The position numbers were made by a program, and so were the translations under genes. A stretch of DNA of 27,303 nucleotides from a virus, in the IMG/VR virus record IMGVR_UViG_3300031974_003072, positions 1-27,303 of that record; one strand, 5' to 3'. Numbering within the stretch: position 1 is the first letter of the stretch; each line of letters starts with the position of its first letter. The notes under the pieces are model-generated. The model did no database searches. It was not told where the DNA came from and saw nothing but the letters and a program-made list of their open reading frames with translations. Shown piece after piece: positions 3,681 through 11,387 of the stretch.

Positions 3681-3713
3681 TTAGCGAGGGCGCTTAGACC
3701 CCCTGTCGAACAT
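3681..3713 (-). CDS. Possible 10-aa peptide or leader ORF
   Basis: ATG at 3713 with a good RBS (GGGGAGA) reads MFDRGSKRPR then stops. It lies in the 250-base gap between the oxygenase gene and the gene at 3333-3587. The RBS is better than expected by chance, but so short a frame cannot be proven coding; it may be a leader peptide or a remnant. Confidence 0.25.
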   Translation of the reverse strand: MFDRGSKRPR

Positions 3714-3735
3714 ATATTTCTCCCCTTATCTACCT

Positions 3736-3758
3736 GTGTCTCTCCTATTATTAGACAC
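3736..3758 (-). other. Hairpin displaying AGGAG in its loop
   Basis: In the minus-strand RNA GUGUCU pairs with AGACAC (6 bp) around an 11-nt loop AAUAAUAGGAG. It lies downstream of the oxygenase gene. It could act as an RNA element exposing a ribosome-binding-like sequence; role unknown. Confidence 0.35.
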
Positions 3759-3839
3759 CTCTTTATGATACACCGTAGTATTATTTATTTAATTATTTAA
3801 AAAATAACGAAATTACGCTCTCTGTGGGTTTGCGCGGTC

Positions 3840-4406
3840 TCATGACTCCACGGTATCTACAAAGAATTGTAGTGATCTCCGTACTTTATCACGTTCCCAT
3901 ACCGGTGTACAACCATGAAGTCTAGGTGCGTATAATACTATTGTTCTATTGAATGTCGGTATGTTTATGTCTATACCATCGTTATCGTTATATACATAGT
4001 TCCATGCACCCCAGTCCTTATCCCAATACTGATTCATAAACAGAGTAACACCTATATAATGACCTCTATCACTATGAGGAGCTATACCACCTAGTCTATC
4101 TACATGATGTCTTATCTCATGAGCACCGTATATTACTTTACATTGTTTAGGAAAGTCTTTATCATACTCTCTTATTGTATTGATTACCTTACGGCCTATC
4201 TCTTTGACTAGGTCATTAGGTTTATATTGATTAATATGGAAGTGATTATGTTTCTCAGGCCAATCTACAACTGTCTTATAGTTAGACTTATGAAACATTG
4301 AGTCTATATTGTATTGTTCTAAGTCTTTTACTGTGTTATCTATTATTAGACACTTTCCACAGTTCGGAATAGTTACAATGTCTGATATGTCCTTCTTCTG
4401 TTTCAT
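3840..4406 (-). CDS. 2OG-Fe(II) oxygenase family protein, 188 aa
   Basis: The C-terminal half carries the double-stranded beta-helix signature of Fe(II)/2-oxoglutarate dioxygenases: HSD at residues 111-113 (metal ligands), a distal His at about 164 (RLHG) and an Arg at 176/177 (KVRRSLQFF) for 2-oxoglutarate binding. Members hydroxylate proteins or small molecules; such genes are widespread in marine T4-like phages, usually with unknown substrate. The start at 4406 lies inside the preceding gene (71-base overlap) in another frame. Target cannot be inferred. Confidence 0.8.
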   Translation of the reverse strand: MKQKKDISDIVTIPNCGKCLIIDNTVKDLEQYNIDSMFHKSNYKTVVDWPEKHNHFHINQYKPNDLVKEIGRKVINTIREYDKDFPKQCKVIYGAHEIRHHVDRLGGIAPHSDRGHYIGVTLFMNQYWDKDWGAWNYVYNDNDGIDINIPTFNRTIVLYAPRLHGCTPVWERDKVRRSLQFFVDTVES

Positions 4407-4518
4407 ATATAAATTGCATTCCTAATAGTTGAATGACTTTACCGGTTGACTCTCTCTGGAAAGCCGGCTCTTTATGTACTATAATGTCGCCTATGTTAGG
4501 TTTCTTAGTCTTCGCCAT
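4336..4518 (-). CDS. Hypothetical protein, 60 aa
   Basis: Begins MAKTKKPNIGDIIVHKEPAF; the spaced hydrophobic/glycine pattern over residues 8-40 suggests a small SH3-like beta barrel, which is a guess. Its start overlaps the previous gene by 14 bases and its end overlaps the oxygenase gene by 71 bases. No known family assigned. Confidence 0.6.
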   Translation of the reverse strand: MAKTKKPNIGDIIVHKEPAFQRESTGKVIQLLGMQFIYETEEGHIRHCNYSELWKVSNNR

Positions 4519-4615
4519 TGTTTACTACGTTTCTAAGGAGTTCTATGAGCTCTTGTACGGTAGCTATGTCTTGGCTATTCTCTGTATCTATTTCTGCTTC
4601 TATCTTTATTTTCAT
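4505..4615 (-). CDS. Small hypothetical protein, 36 aa
   Basis: MKIKIEAEID continues to a helix-forming C-terminus ending VNNGED. The ATG overlaps the stop of the preceding frame by ATGA, the style used throughout this genome, and its own end overlaps the next gene by 14 bases. The chain of couplings on both sides supports it as a real gene. Function unknown. Confidence 0.55.
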   Translation of the reverse strand: MKIKIEAEIDTENSQDIATVQELIELLRNVVNNGED

Positions 4616-4833
4616 GATAATATATCGGGCTCCCATGACTCTATCGTCGATACCTCTATGTCTATCATTGGACCTTTAGCTGATTTAACGATGAGCTTGT
4701 CGCCTTGTTGTTTGTTAATAAGTACGCCCTGTAATGTAACGTTCTCCTTATGCGTATTTTCCGGTGTGGTTAACGAGCGAAAGGTTATAGTAACGTATCC
4801 GTCTTTGAGCGCTTGTTCTAGTTTCTTATCTAT
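4612..4833 (-). CDS. Hypothetical 73-aa protein with apparent AUA start codon
   Basis: An open frame reads (I/M)DKKLEQALKDGYVTITFRS and ends SWEPDILS. No ATG, GTG or TTG occurs in frame before codon 53 or so, and an in-frame TAA lies just upstream. AAGGAG (4844-4839) sits five bases before an ATA (4833-4831) which overlaps the upstream stop codon as ATAG, just where this genome normally has ATGA. The simplest reading is initiation at AUA (ATC just upstream is an alternative). The sequence looks like a small beta-rich phage protein, similar in style to DUF2693, not confirmed. Its stop is coupled to the next gene by ATGA. Confidence 0.55.
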   Translation of the reverse strand: MDKKLEQALKDGYVTITFRSLTTPENTHKENVTLQGVLINKQQGDKLIVKSAKGPMIDIEVSTIESWEPDILS

Positions 4834-5099
4834 GATTGCTCCTTACTCTTTATATGGCTTACTACCTGGGGTTCGAAGTATACTTCGCTTCTCTCTGCGG
4901 CGGCGGGACCTTCGGTCATATAATTAAATAACCACATCTTTCTGATGGTTGCTAGTACAAAGAAGATCAAGGTACATAACGTTGCAAAGATTAAGGGGTC
5001 GGCGTCGTTAAGTAGTACGAAGAGTATGTAGTTGGCCGGGAAGTTGATAGCTGTTCCTATGATAGTATCGTACATAGAGAACTTAAACCCTTTGTTCAT
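4830..5099 (-). CDS. Membrane protein, 89 aa, two TM segments
   Basis: Begins MNKGFKFSMYDTIIGTAINF; hydrophobic segments at about residues 11-30 and 35-52, then a charged C-terminal tail. The pattern FKFSxxDTIIGTxINFPxNY is typical of a small membrane protein family of marine phages (I think DUF7220, uncertain). It overlaps the preceding gene by 17 bases. Role unknown; possibly membrane modification during infection. Confidence 0.7.
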   Translation of the reverse strand: MNKGFKFSMYDTIIGTAINFPANYILFVLLNDADPLIFATLCTLIFFVLATIRKMWLFNYMTEGPAAAERSEVYFEPQVVSHIKSKEQS

Positions 5100-5403
5100 A
5101 CGTTACTCCATAAACACCACGCATCTGTGGTTTAGTATCTAGCGTCTTCTTATTGATATTATCGTACTTCTCATTAAGTCTAGGTAGATACTTATCGATA
5201 AGTCTATCTTCGTACTGAAGCACTTCTATTTCAGTACGCATTGCCGGATATACTAACCATTCAAACGTAAAGTTCTCAGGCTCATTCTCTAGTGCCTTTC
5301 TGAACTTAGTCATAGTATAATTAAGCTCTCTTGCCCCTCTATGGTTCATCTCAAGCTTAGTTAAACCACATGACGTTGATCCTACGTATACTATATTGTT
5401 CAT
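5083..5403 (-). CDS. GIY-YIG-like nuclease-fold protein, 106 aa
   Basis: Residues 3-9 (NIVYVGS) followed by a helix with Arg resemble the second half of the GIY-YIG motif; the first half (GIY strand) is missing or degenerate at the N-terminus, so catalytic activity is doubtful. The start overlaps the stop of the S21 gene (ATGA). GIY-YIG proteins in T4-like phages are often homing endonucleases or their relatives. Could instead be a structural homologue without nuclease function. Confidence 0.55.
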   Translation of the reverse strand: MNNIVYVGSTSCGLTKLEMNHRGARELNYTMTKFRKALENEPENFTFEWLVYPAMRTEIEVLQYEDRLIDKYLPRLNEKYDNINKKTLDTKPQMRGVYGVTYEQRV

Positions 5404-5648
5404 CTTCTTCTGTATACCATTCTTTCAGATCTTAGCTGCTTGGCTAGTCTCTTTTCTGCTTCTGCTTTCTTTCTCTTACGTTTGGCCGTTGGCTTCTCGT
5501 AAAACTCTCTCTTTCTGCATTCTTGAATAATACCAGATCTCTCTGTCTTCTTCTTGAACTGACGCATCAGCATATCAAACGTAGGTTCTCTACGCTGTTT
5601 GTTTTTGTTGAAGCTCTTCTGAAACTTCGGTCTTGGTCTTCTTATCAT
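5400..5648 (-). CDS. rpsU: Phage-encoded ribosomal protein bS21
   Basis: Residues 24-60 match the bS21 core: FDMLMRQFKKKTERSGI, then ECRKREFYEKPTAKRKRKK, against the bacterial FDxxLRRFKRxxEKAG and RRREFYEKPTxxRKRxK. The tail is very basic, as usual. The 82-residue length is close to bacterial bS21 with an N-terminal extension. bS21 binds the 30S platform beside the 3' end of 16S rRNA and affects translation initiation; viral copies are known from marine phages and may replace host bS21. It overlaps its upstream neighbour by 59 bases and is coupled to the next gene (ATGA). Confidence 0.92.
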   Translation of the reverse strand: MIRRPRPKFQKSFNKNKQRREPTFDMLMRQFKKKTERSGIIQECRKREFYEKPTAKRKRKKAEAEKRLAKQLRSERMVYRRR

Positions 5649-6114
5649 ATTTTTCTATCTTTAAGTTAAATAATGAATATTTAAAAATATTCTCCCAATA
5701 AGAATCATCACTTTCTACATACATAGTATCTTTGAAGTAAAGATCCTCAATCTTTATTATAGTACCAGCGTCCATAAAAGTCAAGTTTAATCCTGTCTTT
5801 TTTAATCTCTCATAGCATTCATAATCGTTAACAACAAGTATTTTTATATCTTTGTCGATTAACTTAACCTCCTGCATAAGCTGATCGTTGTATTCATCGT
5901 CTCTAGTTATTACAATACCATCAACAGGCTTATATAACGTTCTCTGTATAGATGGATGCTTATATAGATCTTGTTCTATATTATATACACCTGGAATACC
6001 ATTAGGAAACTTAGGGTCTTTCATAAACACTCTATTATGAGGAGTAAGGCATTGCCATATTTGATACCCTAAGGGATTATATACTCCATATATTATAAGA
6101 TTGCGTTTATTCAT
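5590..6114 (-). CDS. Hypothetical protein, 174 aa
   Basis: Begins MNKRNLIIYGVYNPLGYQIW; AAAGGA lies eight bases before this ATG, so it was preferred to longer versions. The N-terminal beta strand followed by a glycine turn (IIYGVYNPLG) suggests a Rossmann-like fold, and another strand-like segment (DIKILVVNDYE) occurs near the middle. It lies downstream of a GlcNAc-transferase-like gene and may act in the same sugar pathway, which is inference. Its end overlaps the S21 gene by 59 bases. Confidence 0.65.
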   Translation of the reverse strand: MNKRNLIIYGVYNPLGYQIWQCLTPHNRVFMKDPKFPNGIPGVYNIEQDLYKHPSIQRTLYKPVDGIVITRDDEYNDQLMQEVKLIDKDIKILVVNDYECYERLKKTGLNLTFMDAGTIIKIEDLYFKDTMYVESDDSYWENIFKYSLFNLKIEKYDKKTKTEVSEELQQKQTA

Positions 6115-7096
6115 ACTTAACATCCTTTGCAAAGGATACATCTATTGTAGCTTTAGATGAGTCAACAACAGTAACGTTTCTTACATCTAAACCTGTTTCA
6201 TTTTCAAATTGCTGTAGATTTCTCTTCTCACCTAGCCTATAATGCTTACCCATGTTACTACTATCGTTAATCATCTCTTTCATTCTATTATGACTGCTTC
6301 TTCTCATCTTACCAGCTTGAGCATGATCATCCCAATGTTGAGGTCTATATTTGGTTTCATCAGTCGTATAAAGATGGTATGTAGGGTTATTAGGTATATG
6401 ATATACATCTATATTATGCGTAAACAACTTAAGAGCTATGGAGAGCTCATCTTCTTCAAAGTAATAATGGTTATCATAAGGGACTCTCTTTACAAATTCA
6501 GAAGATGCAAAGATCATACCTCCGCTTACAAAGTGCCCTCTAATAGCAGAAGAGCTATCAGTTTTATTAAGAATTTGCCTACAATAATATCCATCTATAA
6601 AAGCTTTACCTTTTATAATTTTTATTGTAGTAGTATCAGTAGAGTATCTATGTTTACCCTCTTCTGTAAAAGAATTAGGATATGAAGATAGTACTATATC
6701 ATCAGGTTTATGTTGTTGATTACTAAATTTTACTTTAGTTTCATGGATATTAAAATATTGTTGAAGGAGATTATAATCCCATGCTTTATCAAATAATGTA
6801 TGTGAGTCTATTTGAAAATAGAATGGCTCATCTAGATATAATTGTTGACATACTGCTCTTGCCCATGCACACCCTCTTGCACACTTTGGAGGCATATGAA
6901 TATATCTTAACTCAGCTCCATACTTTTCACACAGTCTTTTTAGTCCTTCTGTTTGATTTTCTGACTGCTCTACTATTCCTACAACTAATAAATCTGGCTT
7001 TGATGCGTTCTCAAGCAAATTATCTACAGTTTGATACAATAATTTATCTCTGTAGCTTACGATTGATACAAATATCTTATTCGGTAATGTACTCAC
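6107..7096 (-). CDS. GlcNAc-transferase-like glycosyltransferase (GT60/PF11397 type)
   Basis: The N-terminus (KIFVSIVSYRD), the Cys-rich CARGCAWARA segment at residues 72-81 and FYFQIDSHTLFDKAWD (residues 92-107, with a D-x-H metal motif) are typical of the GlcNAc-type GT-A family related to Skp1 glycosyltransferase. It probably transfers a sugar from a nucleotide sugar to protein, such as a virion component. The GTG start at 7096 has AGGA in front and overlaps the epimerase end by 20 bases. Length 329 aa, normal for the family. Confidence 0.8.
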   Translation of the reverse strand: MSTLPNKIFVSIVSYRDKLLYQTVDNLLENASKPDLLVVGIVEQSENQTEGLKRLCEKYGAELRYIHMPPKCARGCAWARAVCQQLYLDEPFYFQIDSHTLFDKAWDYNLLQQYFNIHETKVKFSNQQHKPDDIVLSSYPNSFTEEGKHRYSTDTTTIKIIKGKAFIDGYYCRQILNKTDSSSAIRGHFVSGGMIFASSEFVKRVPYDNHYYFEEDELSIALKLFTHNIDVYHIPNNPTYHLYTTDETKYRPQHWDDHAQAGKMRRSSHNRMKEMINDSSNMGKHYRLGEKRNLQQFENETGLDVRNVTVVDSSKATIDVSFAKDVKYE

Positions 7097-7829
7097 TTAT
7101 GTCCTCAGTTAAAATGTTATGCTTAGGCTTCCATCCTAATGACTCTAGTACGAAAGAGTTAGCACAAGTATATGTTGCTTCACCTTCTACTTCTTTATAC
7201 GGGTATGGACCTTTTCCATAGTATTCTACTACTTCTTCTACAGTACAAGGCTGGCCTGAACCTACATCGATAGCTCCAGTTATATCTTCTCCTTCTTCTA
7301 GTAGTAGCATAATAGCATCTGTTACGTCATCTACATGAGTCCAATCTCTAGTATGATCAGTTACATACTTAATTCTATCTTTAAGTAGTTTATCAAAGAA
7401 CATATCACCTCTAGAGCCTGGTCCATACACAGTAAAGAAGCGTAATCCTAATGATCCTTCTGGTGCAATAGCTTCCATAGCCTTTTTAGTCATTGAATAA
7501 GGTGACTTCCACCATTGATAGATAGACGATGAGGAGGCATACAGTATCTTAGTATTGGGTCCCCACACAGTCTCAAAGACTTTCTTAGATCCATCTACAT
7601 TTACCGACCAATACTCATCAGGTTGAAGATGTGATTGTCTTACACCCGCCATGGCAGCAAGATGAATAACAAAATCGTAACCATAAGGCTGTACATTATT
7701 AGCACATGACTCATCTATATCTCTTATATCACCTATGTGCTTATGAACTTCATGACCTGCATTTAATAACTTATCATTTAAGTTAGATCCAATAAAGCCT
7801 TCTCCTCCAGTTAAAAATATTTTAGCCAT
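7077..7829 (-). CDS. NAD-dependent nucleotide-sugar epimerase/dehydratase
   Basis: Extended short-chain dehydrogenase: nucleotide-binding GGEGFIGSN at residues 8-16, DFVIHLAAMAG around 53-63, and a catalytic-type Y-S-M-T-K motif near 111-115, plus LRFFTVYGPGSRGD. At 250 aa it is shorter than GalE-type enzymes (about 330), the C-terminal substrate region being reduced. It likely interconverts UDP- or dTDP-sugars for the neighbouring glycosyltransferases. Exact substrate cannot be assigned. Confidence 0.88.
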   Translation of the reverse strand: MAKIFLTGGEGFIGSNLNDKLLNAGHEVHKHIGDIRDIDESCANNVQPYGYDFVIHLAAMAGVRQSHLQPDEYWSVNVDGSKKVFETVWGPNTKILYASSSSIYQWWKSPYSMTKKAMEAIAPEGSLGLRFFTVYGPGSRGDMFFDKLLKDRIKYVTDHTRDWTHVDDVTDAIMLLLEEGEDITGAIDVGSGQPCTVEEVVEYYGKGPYPYKEVEGEATYTCANSFVLESLGWKPKHNILTEDISEYITE

Positions 7830-8109
7830 ATAGCTTCTCCATTAAATTATTTACCAATAGGATTAAACCTACACCATTGACTGTAATAAGAGCTCTATCG
7901 TTCCAGATAATAGATACAATAAGCCATAAACCAATACCAACAATAGAAAGATATAAATCTATATCTGAATTAATACCTCTATATGACATTGCTACTAATA
8001 CAAATATAGATGCAACCCATTTAAGATACCAATCAACAGTATACTTAGGTGTTGCTGACTTAAATATTCGCTTACTATTTTCTATCTCTTCTTTACTAAA
8101 CTTCGTCAT
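7822..8109 (-). CDS. Membrane protein, 95 aa, about three TM segments
   Basis: A charged N-terminus (MTKFSKEEIENSKRIFKS) is followed by hydrophobic segments near residues 29-43, 53-68 and 73-88. It overlaps both neighbours by a few bases, indicating coupled translation. The arrangement resembles small membrane proteins found beside phoH/nuclease genes of marine T4-like phages. Function unknown. Confidence 0.65.
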   Translation of the reverse strand: MTKFSKEEIENSKRIFKSATPKYTVDWYLKWVASIFVLVAMSYRGINSDIDLYLSIVGIGLWLIVSIIWNDRALITVNGVGLILLVNNLMEKLYG

Positions 8110-8509
8110 AAAACATCTCCACGAGTTTATCTTCCATTAAATATGCTTCTTTTTCCCAAGGTGAGCCTCTATATGATACGTTAGAGTAGTTTATACCCTT
8201 CCATACAGGCTTGCTTGGATTAATTTGACCTTTTATATATTGTTTTGCATGAATAAGCTCATGCGCTATAGTAAGAGCTACGTCTCTGATAGGAACTCTT
8301 TCTCCATCTATCTCTTTAGCTATAGTTATGTCAGCAAAGTTTCTATCACCTACACATTCTCCAGCATTTTCTAAATCTTTAGAGAACTCTATAGCAATGA
8401 ATATCTCTCTTTTATAGGGATAAGGAAGAAGATGCATAATAACATCTTCTACAAACTTAACTATTTTCTCTTTTTGCTTTATTTTACCAAAGACTTCAAA
8501 CGCTATCAT
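8096..8509 (-). CDS. Zinc metallopeptidase-like protein, 137 aa
   Basis: Contains the zincin motif HExxH as TIAHELIHAKQY (His-Glu-Leu-Ile-His near residues 83-87) and a downstream EKEAYLMEDKL where a third ligand Glu could lie, as in SprT-like or putative phage peptidases. The 137-aa length suits a minimal domain. Substrate unknown; phage proteins of this type may process virion or DNA-bound proteins. Start overlaps the nuclease stop (ATGA). Confidence 0.75.
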   Translation of the reverse strand: MIAFEVFGKIKQKEKIVKFVEDVIMHLLPYPYKREIFIAIEFSKDLENAGECVGDRNFADITIAKEIDGERVPIRDVALTIAHELIHAKQYIKGQINPSKPVWKGINYSNVSYRGSPWEKEAYLMEDKLVEMFYDEV

Positions 8510-9186
8510 GATCCATATTCTAATTTATATTGTGCTCTCCATTTCTGGAATTCACCTATCCATTTATCTCTATTAGTCTTAAATATTTGAGTTTCACCTG
8601 AGGTACATGATATAATAGTTACCAATTGAGTAATTGGTATTGAAGTGTTCTCTTCGAACATAACAGCATAAGCTGCTTCTTGCATAAAATATCCGGTAAC
8701 CCACTCTTCTTTTTTAGGAGCTTTAGAGGTTTTCCAGTCAATAATACTTATCTTACCTTCATAATCAGCTATAAGGTCAACAGTACCTGCACATTCAAGA
8801 TAATTAGACATCATTTGACCTTCTATAGATCTAATGTTATCTATTCTATCATCAGCTACTTCTTTAAACCTTGTGAACAGATCATACTCATTAGGCATAT
8901 AAGTAGGGAGCTCATCACTAACCAAATAATGTTCAATTAGTTCATGAGCTTTAGTCCCTTGTCTTGTTGCCTTAGTAGTTATTTTATTAGCTTCTTCTGC
9001 TCCTACTCTCTTACGCCATGCTTTTATTGCATCTTTAGACTTTAGCGACGTTATTGATGTTACTGACGGGTAGGCTGGAGCTGTTGTATCCTCGCTTAGC
9101 CTGTAATGTCTTTTCCCATTTATAGTAACGCGCTTGAGCGGAGGAAACTCCACTGGATCTATCTTGAATGTCTTCTGATCTAACAT
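8506..9186 (-). CDS. PD-(D/E)XK exonuclease (RecB/Cas4-like)
   Basis: The segment YPSVTSITSLKSKDAIKAWR (residues 39-58) and GTKAHELIEHYL are the conserved front of a phage RecB-like nuclease family; GTVDLIADYEG followed by SIIDWKTSK gives the catalytic Asp and D-x-K of the PD-(D/E)XK fold. It probably degrades or processes DNA ends in recombination or repair. RBS GAGAGAG precedes the ATG at 9186. The first 50 codons also encode the PhoH C-terminus in another frame. Confidence 0.85.
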   Translation of the reverse strand: MLDQKTFKIDPVEFPPLKRVTINGKRHYRLSEDTTAPAYPSVTSITSLKSKDAIKAWRKRVGAEEANKITTKATRQGTKAHELIEHYLVSDELPTYMPNEYDLFTRFKEVADDRIDNIRSIEGQMMSNYLECAGTVDLIADYEGKISIIDWKTSKAPKKEEWVTGYFMQEAAYAVMFEENTSIPITQLVTIISCTSGETQIFKTNRDKWIGEFQKWRAQYKLEYGS

Positions 9187-9895
9187 ACTCTCTCGCTATA
9201 ATATACTCTTTTACAAATCCAGATCTTACTATATCTTCTTTTCTGAATTGTATCATTGACAGAGAATCCATCTTAGAGAATATCTCTGCAGTCATTTTAA
9301 AACCAGACTCTTCTTTCCATAAGTCTGATTGTCTTAGATCACCACATACTATTAATTTAGAGTTATTACCTAGCCTAGTAATAATAGAATGCATCTCATG
9401 ATCACTCATATTTTGACATTCATCAACAATAACTATACAGTTATCTAGAGTAATGCCTCTTATAAAAGATGTCGTCATGAAATCAATAGTCATCTTTTGC
9501 TTTAATATTTGATAAGCATCTCCTCTATTAAAGAGCTTACCAAACGCCTCATTATAAGGCTCTTCGAAAACAGCGGTCTTATCTTCAAGCTTACCTGGAA
9601 GATGACCTACATCACGACCAGCTACTGCTGATCTAACGATAACAAGCTTATTATATCGATTGTTATCTAATATGTCTTTTATGGCTAGGTAGCAGGATAA
9701 GAATGTCTTACCTGTGCCTGCGTAACCATATAAAAATAAATGTTGTCCTTTATCGTACTCAGCGAATACATCATCCTGAGTATCTGTAAGGGGATTTACT
9801 TCTTTTGGTGAGAATTTGCTCGTAAAGTTTGCTTGCTGGTCTAATATTTCCTGCATAGCTAATCTTCTTTTCTGTTTTCTTGTAAGTTTTGGCAT
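9035..9895 (-). CDS. phoH: PhoH-family P-loop ATPase
   Basis: Walker A GYAGTGKT at residues 57-64, Walker B IVIVDECQNM at 154-163, and SKLIVCGDLRQSD further on match the PhoH core, an ATPase/helicase-like domain common in marine phages, with a debated role (phosphate stress, RNA metabolism). The core ends near residue 236; the last 50 residues lie inside the nuclease gene in another frame and have no clear family match. The RBS AAGGAAAC precedes the ATG. Length 286 aa. Confidence 0.92.
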   Translation of the reverse strand: MPKLTRKQKRRLAMQEILDQQANFTSKFSPKEVNPLTDTQDDVFAEYDKGQHLFLYGYAGTGKTFLSCYLAIKDILDNNRYNKLVIVRSAVAGRDVGHLPGKLEDKTAVFEEPYNEAFGKLFNRGDAYQILKQKMTIDFMTTSFIRGITLDNCIVIVDECQNMSDHEMHSIITRLGNNSKLIVCGDLRQSDLWKEESGFKMTAEIFSKMDSLSMIQFRKEDIVRSGFVKEYIIAREYVRSEDIQDRSSGVSSAQARYYKWEKTLQAKRGYNSSSLPVSNINNVAKV

Positions 9896-9913
9896 ACGTT
9901 TCCTTATATGTCA

Positions 9914-10231
9914 TTACTTGCTCCCTTTCCTATATCCATATTTGTGAGCTATCTTATCGACAGCTACACGCTTACTTGTTCTTCTGTTGTATTTTTTTTC
10001 TACTGCAGATCCTGGGTTTGCATCACCTATTCTTTGCATCATATCATTGAACCCTGAATCATTCTTAGTTACACCAAGAGACACTGTATCAAATCCCAAG
10101 GAAGGGGCTTGAGTAATGGTTGATTCAAGTTGTGGGTTAGTTTTAAGATATTCTTCTTTTGCAGAATAAGATTTAAGGAATAGATCATGGATCTCTCCTG
10201 TCTCCTTATTCTTAAATGAATAAGTAGGCAT
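9914..10231 (-). CDS. Conserved phage protein, FmdB-like without zinc ligands, 105 aa
   Basis: Begins MPTYSFKNKETGEIHDLFLK, the form of FmdB-type zinc-ribbon starts, but no Cys residues follow, so zinc binding is lost. The remainder is polar with a basic C-terminus (KYGYRKGSK). Such proteins are common in T4-like marine phages next to phoH. RBS GAGAGG. A CTAAATACT element upstream resembles the late promoter near 25450. Role unknown. Confidence 0.65.
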   Translation of the reverse strand: MPTYSFKNKETGEIHDLFLKSYSAKEEYLKTNPQLESTITQAPSLGFDTVSLGVTKNDSGFNDMMQRIGDANPGSAVEKKYNRRTSKRVAVDKIAHKYGYRKGSK

Positions 10232-10261
10232 TAATTTATACCTCTCATAGTAGTATTTAGC

Positions 10262-10849
10262 TTAATCAATTATCATCTCGTATACTTCTTTCCAATTCTT
10301 TACTCGAGTGACATCAGGATGACTGAAGTCTCTATTGTATGGATGATCAATTAGAATAGACTGTAATCCCATCTCTGCTCCTAGCACAGCATTCTCTGGT
10401 TTATCTTCTACCCAGAGACGTCCTGAGTCTCTCCACTCTTCTAATGCTTCATCTTTATCTTCACCAGTATCTAAACATACAATTCTATCTATAGCATCAC
10501 CATAGACCTTTCTTAAATTATATTTTCTTAGCTTTTGTGTCTCAGGATCTAATGAAAGAGATGTTACTACATCAAAGGTAACTCCATGCTCTTCATATAT
10601 CTTCTTAACATATTTAACTGAGTCACGAAGAGGCTTTAAGCTAGCTATTCTACTTGAGTTACAAAAGATTCTAGGTACATAAAACTTATTATCCTTTCTC
10701 AAATTAGGATCATCTGATTGATATCTCTTAGCAATATCATACTCAGTTTGATCAACAACAGTCATATCAAAATGGAACTTCATCCATTTCTCAAAGGAGT
10801 ATGCCCAGTCGAGCAATACTCCATCACAATCTGTTAATATTTTTTTCAT
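10262..10849 (-). CDS. HAD-family 5'(3')-deoxyribonucleotidase-like phosphatase
   Basis: The N-terminal DCDGVLLDW (residues 7-15) is the HAD motif I DxDG with the nucleophile Asp; DVVTSLS near 93-99 fits motif II (Thr/Ser), and LWVEDKPENA near 145-154 fits the acidic motif with a Lys. Length 195 aa suits the nucleotidase subgroup, which removes phosphate from deoxynucleoside monophosphates. It fits the phage's nucleotide-metabolism genes. It is coupled to its upstream neighbour by ATGA. Confidence 0.8.
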   Translation of the reverse strand: MKKILTDCDGVLLDWAYSFEKWMKFHFDMTVVDQTEYDIAKRYQSDDPNLRKDNKFYVPRIFCNSSRIASLKPLRDSVKYVKKIYEEHGVTFDVVTSLSLDPETQKLRKYNLRKVYGDAIDRIVCLDTGEDKDEALEEWRDSGRLWVEDKPENAVLGAEMGLQSILIDHPYNRDFSHPDVTRVKNWKEVYEMIID

Positions 10850-11355
10850 GCAACTAGCTCCTCTCTAAGCTTTTCATCTTTATAATCAAACCATCCATTC
10901 TTAGTTTTATACTGTTGCTGGAAGTTATTTCTACCGCCTTCTGGCTCACATACCCATTGCTGAGCTCTAGCTATAATACCTTTATTCCACATTGGAAACT
11001 CATCATCATCAGTTTTAAAAGTTCTAGCCTTCCACTGATTATCAGATCTATCATACCATAACTCTACTGGTGTTTCCCATTTCTCACAAATAGGACCATC
11101 ACCTTTACCTGGCTCTCTAAGCTCCCAATCTAAGATATACTCTCTAGAGCCAGCATTGTCATAAGTAATAAGAGATTCGATATTAGGAATACCTTTCTCT
11201 ACAATAGCGTTGATATCTTTCTCAGAAAGATCACTTACATAGTAAGTAGTACCGCCTTTAAATTTCCAATACGGCTCATCTATACCATGCTTATAATTCT
11301 CATTATGAGCTGCGTAGTTTTCTTGATACTGAGTTTGAATTACTAATATTGTCAT
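10846..11355 (-). CDS. Hypothetical protein, 169 aa
   Basis: Begins MTILVIQTQYQENYAAHNEN; Trp/Tyr-rich and acidic, no recognised domain. It starts a transcript from a strong promoter (11388-11416) with RBS TAATAAGGAG, the 10-mer complementary to the anti-SD loop of the non-coding RNA. The nucleotidase gene is coupled at its end. A conserved marine-phage protein of unknown function is likely. Confidence 0.75.
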   Translation of the reverse strand: MTILVIQTQYQENYAAHNENYKHGIDEPYWKFKGGTTYYVSDLSEKDINAIVEKGIPNIESLITYDNAGSREYILDWELREPGKGDGPICEKWETPVELWYDRSDNQWKARTFKTDDDEFPMWNKGIIARAQQWVCEPEGGRNNFQQQYKTKNGWFDYKDEKLREELVA

Positions 11356-11387
11356 ATTTATTCTCCTTATTAATTAAATATAACTAT

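Noticed and set aside
4433-4927. 164-codon plus-strand frame opposite the small minus-strand genes
   Set aside because: No RBS and composition of an antisense shadow; the minus-strand genes here have coupled starts and RBSs.
6781-7221. 146-codon plus-strand frame
   Set aside because: Antisense to the GlcNAc-transferase and epimerase genes, whose motifs are clear.
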